Shown here: piece by piece, positions 1 through 8,899 of the stretch
How the letters are laid out: every line of letters starts with the position of its first letter
How positions within the stretch are numbered: the first letter of the stretch is position 1
Source of the DNA: Cellulosimicrobium funkei
GTDB lineage: Bacteria > Actinomycetota > Actinomycetes > Actinomycetales > Cellulomonadaceae
Length of the DNA: 64,000 nucleotides
Assembly: GCF_001019615.1 (NCBI RefSeq)
Contig: NZ_JNBQ01000001.1
Coordinates: 1 to 64,000 of the forward strand
Direction of reading: 5' to 3'
The notes under the pieces: model-generated
Database searches by the model: none
What the model saw: the letters and a program-made list of their open reading frames with translations, nothing else
Told to the model about the DNA's origin: nothing
Program-made: the position numbers and the translations under genes

Positions 1-53
1 CCCGCCTCCAGCGCGCCAAGACCCAGACCGCCGGGCTCATCGTCCCCGCCTGA
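1..53 (+). CDS. C-terminal end of an unidentified protein (partial)
   Basis: An open frame runs from the window edge to a TGA at 51-53 and encodes the last 16 residues (RLQRAKTQTAGLIVPA). It is followed by a strong hairpin (106-152), as expected for the end of a transcription unit convergent with the next gene. Too little is visible to name the protein. Confidence 0.4.
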   Translation, partial: RLQRAKTQTAGLIVPA

Positions 54-105
54 CGCCCCGCCAGACAACACCCGGCGGGCGAGCACGCGACTGCTCCCCC
101 GCCAC

Positions 106-152
106 AACGAGGTTGGTCCCGTTATCCGATGGATAACGGGACCAACCTCGTT
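106..152. terminator. Bidirectional hairpin terminator
   Basis: A perfect 22-bp inverted repeat (106-127 with 131-152, loop GAT) lies between the convergent ends of the partial gene at the window edge and the IdeR gene. The stem is much longer than a typical intrinsic terminator and is not followed by a clear T-run, which is common in high-GC actinobacteria. The terminator role is inferred from the convergent setting. Confidence 0.7.
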
Positions 153-181
153 CTCGGCGCCCTTCCGGGGCCGCAGCCGGC

Positions 182-892
182 TCAGTCCGCCGTGACGAAG
201 AGGTGGCGCGCGACGTCGTCCGGGAGGTCCAGGACCGTGTCGGCTCCGTCGCCCGAGACCGTGACGACGCCGTCGTTCACCGCGACGACGAGGGTCTGGC
301 GCGGGAAGACGCCCGCCTCGGCGAAGCGCGCGAGGAGCTCCACGTCGACCTGGACCGGCTCGGCGATGCGCTGGAGGAGGACGCGCACCTCATCCCCGGC
401 GGTCGCGCCGCGCGCGGCCAGGTGCACCGGGAGGGAGACGACGCCGTCGAGGTACTCGACCTCGGGCAGGTCCTCGCCCAGCTCGCGCAGGCCCGGGATC
501 GGGTTGCCGTAGGGGTCGTGCGCGGGGTGGTCGAGGAGCGCGACGAGGCGCTGCTCGACGAGGTCGCTCATGACGTGCTCCCAGCGGCAGGCCTCGGTGT
601 GCACCTGCTCCCAGTCGAGCTTGATGACGTCGGTGAGCAGCCGCTCGGCGAGGCGGTGCTTGCGCATGACGCGCACCGCCGTCTGCTGCCCGAGCGTCGT
701 GAGCTCGAGCTGGCGGTCGCCGCCGACGACGACGAGGCCGTCACGCTCCATGCGCGCGACGGTCTGGGAGACGGTCGGCCCCGAGTGCCCGAGGCGCTCG
801 GCGATCCGCGCGCGCAGCGGAGGGATCCCCTCCTCCTGCAGCTCGTAGATCGACTTCAGGTACATCTCGGTGGTGTCGATCAGGTCGGTCAC
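182..892 (-). CDS. ideR: Iron-dependent transcriptional repressor IdeR/DtxR
   Basis: Metal-dependent repressor of 236 residues that in its ferrous form binds iron boxes and silences iron uptake. The N-terminal winged helix is followed by the dimerisation and metal domain and a C-terminal SH3-like domain. The metal ligands fall at the same numbers as in corynebacterial DtxR: Met10, Cys102, Glu105 and His106 (site 2) and His79, Glu83 and His98 (site 1). Cys102 marks the iron-type rather than the manganese-type (MntR) member. The GTG start at 892 is chosen because a GGGAGG Shine-Dalgarno sequence lies just upstream and the protein then begins MTDLIDTTEMY like its family. It is divergent from the PadR gene. 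A matching iron box lies at 61787-61805 in this same window. Confidence 0.93.
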   Translation of the reverse strand: MTDLIDTTEMYLKSIYELQEEGIPPLRARIAERLGHSGPTVSQTVARMERDGLVVVGGDRQLELTTLGQQTAVRVMRKHRLAERLLTDVIKLDWEQVHTEACRWEHVMSDLVEQRLVALLDHPAHDPYGNPIPGLRELGEDLPEVEYLDGVVSLPVHLAARGATAGDEVRVLLQRIAEPVQVDVELLARFAEAGVFPRQTLVVAVNDGVVTVSGDGADTVLDLPDDVARHLFVTAD

Positions 893-924
893 TCGGCCTC
901 CCGCGGCAGGTACGCACTCTTCTC

Positions 925-937
925 TGGAACCGTTCCA
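925..937. promoter_or_regulatory. Inverted repeat upstream of ideR
   Basis: TGGAAC-C-GTTCCA is a 6-bp inverted repeat 33 bases before the ideR start, in the divergent ideR/padR intergenic region. It could be an operator or part of the ideR promoter. It does not resemble an iron box, so autoregulation by IdeR is not supported. Confidence 0.3.
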
Positions 938-973
938 GTCTAGCGCTCTCGCGTCGACACGATGATGTGCGCC

Positions 974-1003
974 TTGCGCATACTGTGCGACACACACTAT
1001 GGT
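974..1003 (+). promoter_or_regulatory. Promoter and likely operator of the padR operon
   Basis: TTGCGC (974-979), an 18-base spacer and TATGGT (998-1003) form a plausible sigma-70-type promoter, only 7 bases before the ATG at 1011, so the transcript should be nearly leaderless. CACAC-TATG-GTGTG is an inverted repeat lying over the -10 box, the place expected for PadR autorepression. The binding protein is an inference. Confidence 0.5.
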
Positions 1004-1010
1004 GTGAGAC

Positions 1011-1355
1011 ATGACCGATCCCGAGATCTTCGCCGGGCACAGCCAGGAGGTGCGTCGCGGCTCCGTCGTCGTCGCGAGCCTGCTGCTGCTGCGCACGCCC
1101 GGCTACGGCTACGGGCTCCTCGAGGCGCTCGCCGCGGCGGGCGTCCCCGTCGACGCCAACACGCTCTACCCGCTCCTGCGCCGGCTCGAGAAGCAGGGCC
1201 TCCTCGTGAGCGAGTGGAACACCGACGAGGCGCGGCCGCGCAAGTTCTACCGGACCTCCCCCGCGGGCGAGCGCTTCGCCCGCGACCTGCTCGACGAGTG
1301 GCTCGCGATCGCGCGGAGCCTCCGCACCCTCGACTCCCAGGAAGGCACGTCATGA
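1011..1355 (+). CDS. PadR family transcriptional regulator
   Basis: Small winged-helix repressor of 114 residues. The core (GYGLLEALAAAG, then NTLYPLLRRLEKQGLL, then the wing ending FYRTSPAGE) is the PadR DNA-binding fold, which responds to phenolics, drugs or unknown ligands in different members. Its stop overlaps the ATG of the next gene (ATGA at 1352-1355). PadR proteins are commonly paired with such HAAS-type membrane partners, so this regulator probably controls the pair. It is divergent from ideR. Confidence 0.92.
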   Translation: MTDPEIFAGHSQEVRRGSVVVASLLLLRTPGYGYGLLEALAAAGVPVDANTLYPLLRRLEKQGLLVSEWNTDEARPRKFYRTSPAGERFARDLLDEWLAIARSLRTLDSQEGTS

Positions 1356-2296
1356 CGCTCACCGACCGCTACGTCGCCGCCACGCTGCGCCGCGTCCCCG
1401 CCGACCAGCACGCCGACCTCGAGCAGGAGCTCCGCGCGTCCGTCGCCGACGCCGTCGAGGCCAAGGTCGAGGCCGGCACCGACCCGGCCCGGGCCGAGAC
1501 CGACGTCCTCAACGACCTCGGCGACCCCGACCGCCTCGCGGCCGACCTCGCCGGTCGCCCGCTGTACCTCATCGGGCCCACGCTCTACCTCGACTGGCTG
1601 CGCCTCCTCAAGGTGCTGCTCTGGGTCGCCCTCATCCCCGGGGCGATCGTGCTCATCACGGACCTCGTCGACGGCGGCCCCGTCGGGTCGGCCATCTGGA
1701 GCGGCATCTGGACGACCGCCTCGGTCGCCCTGCAGATCGCGTTCTGGACGACGCTCGTCTTCGTCCTGCTGGAGCGCTACGGCTCCCCGCGAAGCCAGGA
1801 CGAGCTCACCGGCCCCTGGACGGTCGACCGCCTCCCGACCGAGCGCGCTCCCCGCGAGGTGACGCTCGTCGACACGGTCGTGTCGGTCGGCCTGCTCGTC
1901 CTGGTCGCCGCCGTGCTGCTCCTCCAGAACGTCGCGACCTACCATGGCCCCGACGGCACCGCGGTGCCCGTGCTGCACCCCGACCTGTGGCCGGTCTGGA
2001 CCGGCGTCCTCGTCGCGCTCGTCGCGGCCGAGATCGCCCTCACGATCCTCGTGTACGCGCGCGGCCGGTGGACCGTCGGGCTCGCCGCCGTCAACACGGT
2101 CATCGGGGCCCTGTTCGCCGGGGTGGTCGTGTGGCTCGCGAGCGCCGACCGCCTCGTGAACCCGGCGTTCCTCGAGGTCACGGGCGGCGACTCGCTCACG
2201 TGGCTCTCGAACGGGATCATCGCGGCGACCGTCGTCATCGCGGCCTGGGACGTCATCGACGTCTGGGTCAAGACCCTGCGTGGTCGCCGCGCCTAG
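1352..2296 (+). CDS. HAAS/permease-prefix membrane protein paired with PadR
   Basis: Protein of 314 residues. The N-terminus (about 1-70) is a helical segment with the spacing ADLEQELRASVADAVEAKV and DVLNDLGDPDRLA, typical of the HAAS or permease-prefix domain found next to PadR regulators. The rest has about six hydrophobic segments (near residues 85-110, 115-145, 170-195, 210-235, 240-260 and 285-305). The ATG at 1352 overlaps the padR stop, so the two are translationally coupled. Members of this group are thought to pass an envelope signal to the regulator; the substrate is not known. Confidence 0.8.
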   Translation: MTLTDRYVAATLRRVPADQHADLEQELRASVADAVEAKVEAGTDPARAETDVLNDLGDPDRLAADLAGRPLYLIGPTLYLDWLRLLKVLLWVALIPGAIVLITDLVDGGPVGSAIWSGIWTTASVALQIAFWTTLVFVLLERYGSPRSQDELTGPWTVDRLPTERAPREVTLVDTVVSVGLLVLVAAVLLLQNVATYHGPDGTAVPVLHPDLWPVWTGVLVALVAAEIALTILVYARGRWTVGLAAVNTVIGALFAGVVVWLASADRLVNPAFLEVTGGDSLTWLSNGIIAATVVIAAWDVIDVWVKTLRGRRA

Positions 2297-2305
2297 GCTG
2301 ACCCG

Positions 2306-3535
2306 GTGACCAGCCGCCGCCTCGACCGCGTCCGACGCGCGGTCGAGGCGGCGGCCGCGCGTGAGGGGTTCTCGCTCGACCCGGACCAGTCCGCGCTCCT
2401 CGATCGGCTCGCCCGGCTCGGCGACGAGCTCGCGGGGGCCCGACGGCGCCCCGTCCGCGGGCTGTACGTGTGGGGCCCCGCGGGACGCGGGAAGTCGTGG
2501 CTGGCGGGGGCGTTCTTCGCGGCCGTCGCGGCCGGGCTCCCCGCCGGCGCGACCAAGCGGGTCCACGTGTACGACCTGTTCCGCGCGCTGCACGCGGCGA
2601 TCCACGCCCAGCGGGTGAGCGCCCTCGCCAGGCCGCGGTCCGCCGTCGGGCAGGGTGGCCCGACACGCGGGTGGCGCACCCGGGCGACCGCGCCGGTCGC
2701 GGAGCCGACGCCGCCCGGGCCGCCCGAGGAGTCGCCGGAGCCACAACCTGGCGCCGTCGACGCCGCGATCGACGACCTCCTGCGCGGGACGAGGCTGCTC
2801 TACCTCGACGAGCTCCACCTCCACGACACCGGCGACGCGACCCTGCTCACCCGGCTCCTGCGACGGGCGTTCGCGTCGGGGGTCGTCGTGCTCGCGACGT
2901 CCAACTACGAGCCGGGCACGCTGCTGCCGAACCCGCTGTGGCACCACGTCGCCGAGCCGGGGATCGCGCTCCTGCGGGCGCACCTCGACGTCGTCGAGCT
3001 CGCCGGGCCGACCGACTACCGGACGCTCGGCGGTCGCGGGCGCGGAGGGTTCGCCGCGGGCGCGTGGCTCCGCCCCGGCACGACGGCGCAGCTCGCCCAC
3101 CGCGGGCTCGTCGCCCCGGCCCAGGAGGCGCGGGCGGTCGTCCGCACCGGGACGCGGTCGTTCGAGGTGACCGCCGCACGGGTCGACGGCGAGGGCCGCG
3201 AGGGCGAGCTGTGGGTGACGTTCGACGACCTGGCAGGACGCCCGACGTCGACCCTCGAGTACCTCGACTGGGCCGCGCGGTTCCGCCGCTGGGTCGTGAC
3301 CGACGTCCCGCTCCTCACCGACGTGGACCGCGAGGCGCAGCAGCGGTTCATCGCGGTCGTGGACGTGCTCGTCGACGCCGACGTCGAGCTCGTCGTCACG
3401 TCGCACCACTCCCTCGACGCGTTCCGCACGACGATGCCGGACCGGCCCGACGCCTTCCGGACGGCCAGCCGGCTCCAGCTCCTGGCCGAGGTCGTGGACG
3501 GCCCTCGCCCGTCCGCGGGCACCCCGCCCGGCTGA
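2306..3535 (+). CDS. zapE: Cell division protein ZapE (AFG1-like ATPase)
   Basis: AFG1/ZapE-type P-loop ATPase of 409 residues; the E. coli homologue acts on the Z-ring late in division. The Walker A motif is GPAGRGKS (residues 57-64) and Walker B is LLYLDELHLHD. Conserved later blocks are TSNYEPG, the EYLDWAARF region and TSHHSLDAF near the end. A proline- and acid-rich insertion of about 40 residues sits between the Walker motifs. The GTG start at 2306 is 6 bases after TAGGCT, a -10-like box overlapping the previous stop, so it may have its own leaderless promoter. Confidence 0.88.
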   Translation: MTSRRLDRVRRAVEAAAAREGFSLDPDQSALLDRLARLGDELAGARRRPVRGLYVWGPAGRGKSWLAGAFFAAVAAGLPAGATKRVHVYDLFRALHAAIHAQRVSALARPRSAVGQGGPTRGWRTRATAPVAEPTPPGPPEESPEPQPGAVDAAIDDLLRGTRLLYLDELHLHDTGDATLLTRLLRRAFASGVVVLATSNYEPGTLLPNPLWHHVAEPGIALLRAHLDVVELAGPTDYRTLGGRGRGGFAAGAWLRPGTTAQLAHRGLVAPAQEARAVVRTGTRSFEVTAARVDGEGREGELWVTFDDLAGRPTSTLEYLDWAARFRRWVVTDVPLLTDVDREAQQRFIAVVDVLVDADVELVVTSHHSLDAFRTTMPDRPDAFRTASRLQLLAEVVDGPRPSAGTPPG

Positions 3536-3625
3536 GCCCGGCACGCCCGGACCCGGCAGAGCGGTCCCGGCGTGTCGTGGGCGGCGGCTACGATCGGCCG
3601 CAACCGACTGGACTGGAGGCACCCG

Positions 3626-4975
3626 GTGGCACGCACCGACGGCACCGACGACACGCGCGGACAGCGCGGTCCGCGCGCGGCGGACGCCCTCACGTGCTCG
3701 TTCTGCGGCAAGTCCCAGCGCCAGGTGAAACGGCTCATCGCCGGGCCCGCGGGCGTCTTCATCTGCGACGAGTGCGTGGCGCTGTGCCTCGAGATGGTCG
3801 AGGAGGACCGCGAGGCCGAGAGCGCGTCGCAGGACGTCGTGACCGGTGACGGGCCCCTCCCGACGCCGCACGAGATCTTCGCGCACCTCAGCCGCTACGT
3901 CGTGGGGCAGGACGGCGCCAAGCGCGCCCTGGCCGTCGCGGTGCACAACCACTACAAGCGCGTGCGTGCCGCCGCTGCCGCCGAGGAGGCGGGCGAGGCC
4001 CTCGCCACCGACGACCCGGACTACGTGGAGCTGGCGAAGTCGAACATCTTGTTGATCGGTCCGACGGGGACGGGCAAGACGTATCTGGCGCAGACGTTGG
4101 CGCGGATGTTGAACGTGCCGTTCGCGATCGCGGACGCGACGGCGCTCACCGAGGCGGGGTATGTCGGTGAGGACGTGGAGAACATTCTGTTGAAGCTGGT
4201 GCAGGCGGCGGACTTCGACGTGAAGAAGGCGGAGACGGGGATCATCTATATCGACGAGATCGACAAGGTGGCTCGTAAGGCGGAGAACCCGTCGATCACG
4301 CGTGATGTGTCGGGTGAGGGTGTGCAGCAGGCGTTGTTGAAGATCATCGAGGGCACGTCGGCGTCGGTGCCGCCGCAGGGTGGTCGGAAGCATCCGCATC
4401 AGGAGTTCATCCAGGTGGACACGTCGAACGTGTTGTTCATCGTGGCGGGGGCGTTCGCGGGGTTGGACGACATCGTGGCGGCGCGGGCGCGTAAGCGGGG
4501 TGTGGGTTTTGGTGCGCCGATCGAGTCGGGTGCGGGGGAGGATCTGTTCGCGCAGGTGCGTCCGGAGGATCTGCATCGGTTCGGGTTGATCCCGGAGTTC
4601 ATCGGGCGCCTTCCGGTGATCGCGTCGGTGTCGGCGTTGGACTCCGAGGCGTTGGTGCGGATCTTGACGCAGCCGCGCAATGCGTTGGTGAAGCAGTATC
4701 AGCGGATGTTCGCGATCGACGGGGTGGAGCTGGAGTTCACCGAGGGTGCGGTGGAGGCGGTCGCGGAGCAGGCGTTGTTGCGTGGGACGGGGGCGCGGGG
4801 GTTGCGCGCGATCATGGAGGAGGTGTTGCAGCAGGTGATGTTCGACGTTCCTTCGCGTGATGACGTGGAGCGTGTGGTGATCACGCGTGAGGTCGTGCTG
4901 GACAACGTGAACCCCACGATCGTGCCGCGCACGTCGACCGCGCGCAGCCGTACCCCGCGGGAGAAGTCCGCCTGA
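3626..4975 (+). CDS. clpX: ATP-dependent Clp protease ATP-binding subunit ClpX
   Basis: AAA+ unfoldase of 449 residues that feeds substrates to ClpP. It has the N-terminal C4 zinc finger (Cys24, Cys27, Cys47, Cys50), Walker A GPTGTGKT, Walker [10 protein letters not shown], the GYVG pore loop, and VGFGA in the place of the ClpP-contacting IGF loop. The GTG start at 3626 follows a GGAGG Shine-Dalgarno sequence; an upstream in-frame start at 3572 lacks support. It sits beside zapE with no clpP nearby, whereas clpX usually follows clpP. From about base 4030 to 4920 the codon choice changes sharply (many TTG, CGT, GGT and CAT codons) compared with the first 400 bases and all neighbours. Confidence 0.95.
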   Translation: MARTDGTDDTRGQRGPRAADALTCSFCGKSQRQVKRLIAGPAGVFICDECVALCLEMVEEDREAESASQDVVTGDGPLPTPHEIFAHLSRYVVGQDGAKRALAVAVHNHYKRVRAAAAAEEAGEALATDDPDYVELAKSNILLIGPTGTGKTYLAQTLARMLNVPFAIADATALTEAGYVGEDVENILLKLVQAADFDVKKAETGIIYIDEIDKVARKAENPSITRDVSGEGVQQALLKIIEGTSASVPPQGGRKHPHQEFIQVDTSNVLFIVAGAFAGLDDIVAARARKRGVGFGAPIESGAGEDLFAQVRPEDLHRFGLIPEFIGRLPVIASVSALDSEALVRILTQPRNALVKQYQRMFAIDGVELEFTEGAVEAVAEQALLRGTGARGLRAIMEEVLQQVMFDVPSRDDVERVVITREVVLDNVNPTIVPRTSTARSRTPREKSA

Positions 4976-5021
4976 CCGGCCACCCACCGGGGTCGAAGCG
5001 TCGTCGCGCGAGGCCACGTTC

Positions 5022-5675
5022 CTACGTCGGCAGCACCGGAGGGCGGTAGGCCGGGCCGGCGAAGTGGCGCAGGGCCGTGTCGAGGTCGCGCCCGACGGGG
5101 ACGTCGAGGTCGGCCGTGAACGGGACGGTCGACAGCAGGCGCTCGTGCGTGAACGGCTCGGGGAGCACGAGGTGGGCGAGGGTCGCCAGGTGGTCGGCGT
5201 CGTCGCTACCGGCGCGCGGGCGCCACAGGAGCGAGACCGTGACGGAGCTCGCCGGGCCCTTCGGCATGAGGTGGGTGCTCGCGGGCCGGACGGCGGTGAC
5301 GTGGACCGCGACGGCCTCCAGGTCGGCCCAGTCGAGCCGCAGGGTGCCTGCGCCGAGCGCCAGGCCGTCGGGTCCGACGGTCACGGTCTGGCGCGGCGCC
5401 CGCACGAAGGCCCAGACGGTCGCGGCGCCCAGCCCGCCGAGGAACGCGACGACGAGCGTCACGAGCACCACCGCGACCGGGAGGGGCACCCGCACCGACT
5501 CCGGGTAGAGCACGACCTGGCGCAGGACGAGCACGGCCGCGGCGATCAGCCCGAGCCCGAGGACGAGGAAGAACGGCCGCCGCCGGGCGAGCGGCAGGAC
5601 CAGGGGGCGGTCGCCGTCGGGCACCCAGGCACCCTGCCCCCGCGCGCCGCCGGCGGCCGGGGACGCCGCGCTCAC
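5022..5675 (-). CDS. Two-TM membrane protein of unknown function
   Basis: A 217-residue protein with two membrane helices (about 38-60 and 65-92) followed by a soluble C-terminal domain of about 120 residues rich in beta-type segments, resembling bacterial PH-like membrane proteins in layout. The GTG start at 5675 overlaps the stop of the amidohydrolase gene upstream (GTGA), so the two form one operon. I do not recognise a specific family. Confidence 0.75.
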   Translation of the reverse strand: MSAASPAAGGARGQGAWVPDGDRPLVLPLARRRPFFLVLGLGLIAAAVLVLRQVVLYPESVRVPLPVAVVLVTLVVAFLGGLGAATVWAFVRAPRQTVTVGPDGLALGAGTLRLDWADLEAVAVHVTAVRPASTHLMPKGPASSVTVSLLWRPRAGSDDADHLATLAHLVLPEPFTHERLLSTVPFTADLDVPVGRDLDTALRHFAGPAYRPPVLPT

Positions 5676-6979
5676 GGACGGGCGTCGCGGTCGTCGCCGG
5701 CGAGCCACTCGCGCGCCGCGCCGACGAGCAGGGCGACGCCCAGGTCGAGCGTCGGCTCGGGGACGGGCGCGAAGAACGGGGAGTGGTTCGGCGCGACGCC
5801 GTCGGGCAGGTTGCCCATGCCCGTCGCGGTCGCGAGGTCGAACGCGGCGAACAGCGCCGGGTCGAACCCGCCGAGGTTCCAGTAGACGAGCGGGACGTCC
5901 GCCGCGGTAGCGAGGTCGCCGACGTCCTCGGAGCCCGGCAACGGGGGCAGCGCGACGACGGCGGGCCGGCCGCCGGCAGCCTCGATGCGCTCGCGCTGCT
6001 CGTCGAGCGTGCGCGCGAGGACGACCCGCGTCCGCTCGGCGGCGACAGGGTCGTTCACCATGAGGTCGAACGTCGAGACCTCCTCGTAGTCCGGCGCGGC
6101 GGGCGCGCCGGAGGCCGCCGCCTCGGCGTCGACGATGCGGTGGATCGCGGCGAGCACGCGGCGGCGGACGTCGGGCGTGAACGACCGCACGTTGACCAGC
6201 AGCTCGGCCGAGCCGGGGATGATGTTCGCCTGGGTGCCGGCGCGCAGGGCACCGACGGTCACCACAGCCGACTCCCCCGCCCCGACCTCGCGCGACACGA
6301 CGCCCTGGAGCCGCATGACGGTCGCGGCCGCCATGACGACGGGGTCGACCGTCGACTCCGGGCTCGACCCGTGCCCGCCCTTGCCGTGCAGGGTGACGCG
6401 GAACGAGTCGGTGGCGGCCATCGCCGGCCCGGCCGTGAGGTTGACGACGCCGACCGGGAGCGGCATGACGTGCTGGCCCAGGACGACGTCGGGCCGCCCG
6501 CCCGTACGGTCGAACAGGCCGTCGGCGACCATCGCGCGCGCTCCCCCGCCCACCTCCTCGGCGGGCTGGAACACGACGACGAGGGTGCCGCGCCAGGTGT
6601 CGCGGTGGGCGGCGAGCTCCGCGGCGGCGCCGAGCAGGCACGTGACGTGCACGTCGTGCCCGCACGCGTGCATCGTCCCGGACTCGTGCCCGTCGGGCGT
6701 GGTCGCGGTGTCCGTCGACGCGTACGGCAGGCCGGTGCGCTCGGTGACGGGAAGACCGTCCATGTCCGCGCGGAGCAGGACGCGCGGGCCGGCGCCGTTC
6801 GCGAGGACGCCCGCGACGCCCGTCCCGCCGAGGCCCTCGTAGACCTCGTAGTCCCATCCGCGCAGCCGCTCCGCGACGATGCCGGCGGTGCGGTGCTCGG
6901 CGAACGCGAGCTCGGGGTGCCGGTGCAGGTCGGTGTAGACGTCGGTGAGCTCGGCGGTCGTGAGCGGGGTCGCGGTCAT
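5672..6979 (-). CDS. M20 family amidohydrolase (hippurate hydrolase/IAA-amino acid hydrolase-like)
   Basis: Zinc-dependent amidohydrolase of 435 residues that removes acyl groups from N-acylated amino acids. Seen are the metal-binding MHACGHDVH, FQPAEEVGGGA and LGQHVMPLPVG motifs and the GSSPE segment of the lid/dimerisation domain, in the normal M20D order. No signal peptide, so cytoplasmic. The ATG at 6979 is the first start that keeps the conserved DLHRHPELAF opening. The coupled downstream gene is the two-TM protein. The real substrate cannot be told from sequence. Confidence 0.9.
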   Translation of the reverse strand: MTATPLTTAELTDVYTDLHRHPELAFAEHRTAGIVAERLRGWDYEVYEGLGGTGVAGVLANGAGPRVLLRADMDGLPVTERTGLPYASTDTATTPDGHESGTMHACGHDVHVTCLLGAAAELAAHRDTWRGTLVVVFQPAEEVGGGARAMVADGLFDRTGGRPDVVLGQHVMPLPVGVVNLTAGPAMAATDSFRVTLHGKGGHGSSPESTVDPVVMAAATVMRLQGVVSREVGAGESAVVTVGALRAGTQANIIPGSAELLVNVRSFTPDVRRRVLAAIHRIVDAEAAASGAPAAPDYEEVSTFDLMVNDPVAAERTRVVLARTLDEQRERIEAAGGRPAVVALPPLPGSEDVGDLATAADVPLVYWNLGGFDPALFAAFDLATATGMGNLPDGVAPNHSPFFAPVPEPTLDLGVALLVGAAREWLAGDDRDARP

Positions 6980-7077
6980 GCACGCATGATCGCGCGCCGG
7001 GCCGCCCGGGGCGAACCCGGGCCCGCCGCCGCACGACGCTGCGGCAGGTCCAGGGTCAGCACCGAGCAGACGCGCCG

Positions 7078-7500
7078 TCAACCCACGAAGACGCAGAAGG
7101 GGTGGCCCGCCGGGTCGGCGTAGACGCGCAGCGGCTCCTCGGGGTCGTCGGACCGGTCGTGGAGCAGGCGCGCCCCGAGCGCGAGGGCGCGCTCGTGCTG
7201 CCGGTCGAGCTCCGCGACGTCGGGCACGGTGCAGTCGAGGTGGAGCTGCTGCGGCACGCCGTCGTCCGGCCACGTCGACGGAGGCAGCGCGCCGACCTGC
7301 TGGAACGCGAGCTGGACCCCGCCCGGCGTGGAGCGCAGCACGAGCCAGTCCGCACCTGCCGGGTCCGGCTCGCCCGCCGGTGGCGGCTCGTCGCCCGCGC
7401 GGTACTCGAGCCCGAACAGCGCGCGGTAGAACTCCGCGAGCGCACGGGCGTCGGTCGTGTCGAGCACGACCTGGGCGATCCGGGGGAACACGTCGGCCAC
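7078..7500 (-). CDS. VOC family protein (glyoxalase-like)
   Basis: A 140-residue single-module vicinal oxygen chelate protein. The opening VVLDTTDARALAEFYRALFG and the closing VYADPAGHPFCVFVG are the two halves of the glyoxalase/bleomycin-resistance fold. The GTG at 7500 is preceded by GGAGG at 8 bases. Members include dioxygenases, resistance proteins and enzymes of unknown role; nothing here fixes the substrate. Confidence 0.88.
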   Translation of the reverse strand: MADVFPRIAQVVLDTTDARALAEFYRALFGLEYRAGDEPPPAGEPDPAGADWLVLRSTPGGVQLAFQQVGALPPSTWPDDGVPQQLHLDCTVPDVAELDRQHERALALGARLLHDRSDDPEEPLRVYADPAGHPFCVFVG

Positions 7501-7617
7501 GGCGACCACCTCCGCTCGCCACCGTCGCCCGGCGCGCGGGCGCTCGCAAGCAGGTCGACGCCGCGCGCGGGAGGATGGGCCGGTACGAAGACTGATGACC
7601 ATCCGGCAGGAGGCGAC

Positions 7618-8009
7618 GTGACCGACCAGGACGCGCGGCTCGCGCGGCACGTCGCCGAGGCGGCGGACGCGTGGCTCCGCGACCCGCTCGACGCGGGCGT
7701 GTACCGGCGCCTCGTCGACGCGACGCTCGCCTGGCGTGCGGGCGGCGGCCGCGTGGTGCCGGGCACGACGGCGGCGCCCGCCCCGTTCCCCACCGCCGCC
7801 CCGCGAGCGGGACCGGCGCCGGCGCGGCGACCGGCGAGGCCGACGACCCGGATGACGACGCGCGCTACCTCCGCCCCGAGCGCGCGCCGCGCGCGGTGGG
7901 CAGCACGCTCGCGGACGTCGCGAGCATGCTCCGCGCGAGAGCCGGCGCCGCCATCTCGGAGAGCAAGACCTCGACAGGCAGCCCGCAAGAAGACGACGAC
8001 CACCCCTGA
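7618..8009 (+). pseudogene. Small hypothetical protein gene, apparently frameshifted
   Basis: A GTG at 7618 with a good GGAGG site opens a frame whose first 60 or so residues look like a real acidic/helical protein (MTDQDARLARHVAEAADAWL). From about 7790-7830 that frame becomes arginine/threonine-rich and implausible, while the frame one base back reads DDARYLRPERAP, VGSTLADVASMLRARAG and ends DDDHP at 8009. Restoring one base in 7790-7830 would give a continuous protein of about 130 residues. It is therefore a broken gene or a sequencing deletion. Function unknown. Confidence 0.6.
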
Positions 8010-8029
8010 CGGCGACGTAGGGTGAGGTC

Positions 8030-8899
8030 ATGACGCGCATCCTCGTCACCGGTGCCGACGGCGGCATCGGCCGCGCGACGGTGCGCCACCTCCTCGACCG
8101 CGGGTACGAGGTCACGGCGCTGTCCACCGCGTTCGAGCACCCGTGCCCCGCCGACCGGATCGTCGTCGGAGACGCCCGCTCCGCGCAGGACGTGGGCCGC
8201 GGGCTCGAGGACGCGGACGCCGTCGTGCACCTCGCGGCGATCCCGCACCCGAACCTGGGCACCCCGCTCGAGGTGTACGCGACCAACACGACCGCGACCT
8301 GGGCCGTGCTCTCGCTCGCGGGCGAGCGGGGCGTGCGGCGCGCGGTGGTCGCGAGCAGCATCAACGCGTTCGGCGTGCCCATGAACCCGCACGACGTCCG
8401 TCCCGCCTACTACCCGCTCGACGAGGACGTGCCCGCCGACGTCGCCGACGCGTACTCGCTCTCGAAGCAGGCGGACGAGGCCGCGGCCCGGGCGGCGTGG
8501 CGGCTGTGGGGCATCGACGTCGTCGCGCTGCGCTTCCCGCACGTGCGCGACGCCGCCGGCCTCCGGGAGACCGCGGCCGCCGTCGCCCGCGACCCGCGCG
8601 TCATGGCGCGCGAGGGCTGGGCCTACCTGGACCTGCGCGACGCGGCCGGGGCGATCGAGGCCGGGCTGACGGCCGACCTCACGGGCGCGCACGTCGTCGG
8701 GCTCGCCGCCGACGACACGCTCCTGGACGCCCCGACCCCCGAGCTCCTCGCCCGGTACGCGCCGGAGGTGCCCCTCGCCCGCGCGATCGGCCCGAGCGAC
8801 GGCCTCGTCGACACCCGCCGCGCGCGCGAGCTGCTCGGCTTCCGCCCACGGCACTCGATCCACCGCCCCGACGCCCGACCCACCCCGGAGACCCCGTGA
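8030..8899 (+). CDS. NAD(P)-dependent epimerase/dehydratase (extended SDR)
   Basis: Extended short-chain dehydrogenase of 289 residues. The N-terminal nucleotide loop is VTGADGGIGRAT, the active-site YSLSK carries the catalytic Tyr and Lys, and SSINAFG carries the Ser position. Its size and the HLAAIPHPN segment resemble sugar epimerases and uronate dehydrogenases. TAGGGT stands exactly 6 bases before the ATG, suggesting a leaderless message. The stop overlaps the next GTG (GTGA), coupling it to an acid-sugar dehydratase, so a sugar-acid pathway is likely. Confidence 0.88.
   Translation: MTRILVTGADGGIGRATVRHLLDRGYEVTALSTAFEHPCPADRIVVGDARSAQDVGRGLEDADAVVHLAAIPHPNLGTPLEVYATNTTATWAVLSLAGERGVRRAVVASSINAFGVPMNPHDVRPAYYPLDEDVPADVADAYSLSKQADEAAARAAWRLWGIDVVALRFPHVRDAAGLRETAAAVARDPRVMAREGWAYLDLRDAAGAIEAGLTADLTGAHVVGLAADDTLLDAPTPELLARYAPEVPLARAIGPSDGLVDTRRARELLGFRPRHSIHRPDARPTPETP

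Noticed and set aside
925-937. The TGGAAC-C-GTTCCA repeat as an IdeR site
   Set aside because: It lacks the TTAGG/CCTAA half-sites of an iron box, unlike 61787-61805.
1247-5017. A very long minus-strand open frame opposite zapE and clpX
   Set aside because: Shadow frame typical of very GC-rich DNA; composition is arginine/aspartate-rich with no domain, and the opposite strand carries clear conserved genes.
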